Below are positions 63,074 through 64,000 of a DNA stretch of 64,000 nt, piece after piece. Source of the DNA: Paramecium pentaurelia (lineage: Eukaryota; Ciliophora; Oligohymenophorea; Peniculida; Parameciidae); assembly GCA_905183005.1 (NCBI GenBank), contig CAJJDO010000165.1, positions 62,001-126,000 of the forward strand. Direction: 5' to 3'. Position 1 is the first letter of the stretch; each line of letters starts with the position of its first letter. Below the pieces are notes generated by a model. It did no database searches, had not been told where the DNA came from, and saw nothing but the letters and a program-made list of their open reading frames with translations. The position numbers were made by a program, and so were the translations under genes.

Positions 63074-64000
63074 TCAATCACAATTCAACCTTTTTTTCAT
63101 CACATCCTTAATTTTGTCAACCCATAATTAAGCTGGATGCTCACATTCCTTACTTATATAATTTATCTTACTTTAAAATAGTACTTCTTTTTACTAGGAA
63201 CATCAATATTAAATTATCCTTTCAATAATTCTATTGTTACAGATTTGTCTAAAATAATCTAACCCTTTTTTAAAGCTATAACAGATTCTTTATACCTTTT
63301 TTAATCCAGTATTAGGATCGAAATATTCTAATTTTGGAATTTCGAAATCGTACAATATCATATTTCTTAATTTATATATCATCCAACCTAAATTTATTCA
63401 TAATAATCAACCTGTTTTCTTATTAACTAAACCAGTTATTACTACTTCTGGTTTCAAAGTGGCGCTCTACTTTTTTTGAGTGAATTCCTAGGTTGTTATC
63501 TTTTTTAAATGTATTTAAACATCTTCAGGTCCTTTTTGATTCCATAACTACTACCAATTAATATCTTTAAAAAATGGATGACTCTTTAGTTCTCGATATG
63601 TGTTTTTAGAATCTAAAATAATCAAATCAACTTACTGGGTAATCCTCCTCCTAATCTACTTAATGGATCTCTGACAAGCAATTTACTTATTAAATCCATT
63701 CCATCTTAAGGAATTTTATTATTTTTAGGATACTGACAAGATCTGACCTTCTAAAATACTAAATATTCTGTTTAATCACAAAAAGGAGTTGTTCCAGTGA
63801 ACATTTTATAAATTATACATCCTAAAGCCCATAAATCTGCTTATGGACCACAAATATCATCCTCCAAAAGTTCAGGTGATACATATTCTGCAGTTCCAAC
63901 AAATGTAGCTTTATGTTTCTATTGATATTGGTCGATTTCATCTAAAAATCTTTCATCTTATTTGCTAATCTCTCTTAATTCATTCAATTTATCACGAACA
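63074..64000 (-). CDS. PDK1-type AGC kinase with C-terminal PH domain (partial, 274 aa seen)
   Basis: The gene continues past the right edge. Four introns (63613-63635, 63388-63411, 63265-63295, 63149-63171; 23, 24, 31 and 23 nt) give a continuous frame to TGA 63076-63074. The visible kinase part runs from the activation segment (TFVGTAEYVSPELL) through DLWALGCIIYKMFTG and SRLGGG to SHPFFKDINW. TFVGTAEYVSPELL and DLWALGCIIY are typical of PDK1. A linker and a C-terminal PH domain follow (ILYDFEIPKLEYFDPNTG; KKKYYFK; LWVDKIKDVM), also diagnostic of PDK1. PDK1 phosphorylates the activation loops of other AGC kinases, and its PH domain binds phosphoinositides. The N-lobe and catalytic loop are outside the window. 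Confidence 0.9.

Noticed and set aside
1..64000. tRNA, rRNA, CRISPR arrays, telomeric repeats and TA-bounded internal eliminated sequences
   Set aside because: No G+C-rich cloverleaf-like segment, spaced direct repeats or CCCCAA/CCCAAA-type arrays were seen, and the coding frames are not interrupted by anything other than short introns.

Overview
The window looks like macronuclear DNA of a ciliate, most likely Paramecium or a close relative. It is about three-quarters A+T. Long reading frames only appear if TAA and TAG are read as glutamine and TGA is the sole stop (ciliate code 6). They are interrupted by very short introns, mostly 20-34 nt, of GT...AG form. Genes are densely packed on both strands with gaps of often 20-200 bp. 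I rebuilt each gene by hand with these rules. Nearly every spliced model closes exactly in frame on a TGA. All products are read from the sequence and no database search was run.

Layout. 0-9.3 kb: the end of an unknown + strand gene, then a minus-strand cluster with a 1,810-aa IQ-motif protein, a 119-aa unknown, and a Jouberin (AHI1)-like C2/WD40 protein with a Gln-rich repeat tail. 10.2-12.7 kb: a cathepsin B-like protease and, on +, a Ulp1/SENP-type protease. 12.9-21.4 kb: two tandem, diverged paralogues of about 1,390 aa, both starting with a predicted lipid-anchor motif. 21.4-24.8 kb: a gene-poor stretch with one unknown ORF and two decayed copies of a helix-turn-helix gene. 24.8-28.8 kb: a two-pass membrane protein, a small GRDTY-repeat protein, a multi-pass RING protein and a RanBP2-type zinc finger protein. 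29.2-38.4 kb: one gene of about 3,020 aa for a giant secretory-pathway membrane protein. 39.3-41.7 kb: an AGC-kinase pseudogene, an ORF of unknown status and an EF-hand-like gene. 41.7-50.7 kb: unknown basic proteins, a SNF1/CaMK-like kinase, citrate synthase with a possible peroxisomal signal, an H-type-lectin-like secreted protein and two more unknowns. 50.8-58.6 kb: a 1,232-aa Q-rich protein, an N-terminal-motor kinesin and two small unknowns. 58.7-64 kb: Rab escort protein, a protein kinase, a Q-rich unknown, and the 3' part of a PDK1-type kinase with its PH domain, cut by the window edge.

Together these are ordinary housekeeping and ciliary or cell-cortex genes rather than an operon-like system: cilia (Jouberin, kinesin), Rab prenylation (REP), signalling (PDK1 and other kinases), proteolysis and SUMO processing, and central carbon metabolism. 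The parts most worth following up are the tandem lipid-anchored paralogues, the giant membrane protein, the decayed HTH pair, the kinase relic and the putative peroxisomal citrate synthase. I saw no rRNA, tRNA, CRISPR array or telomeric repeat.
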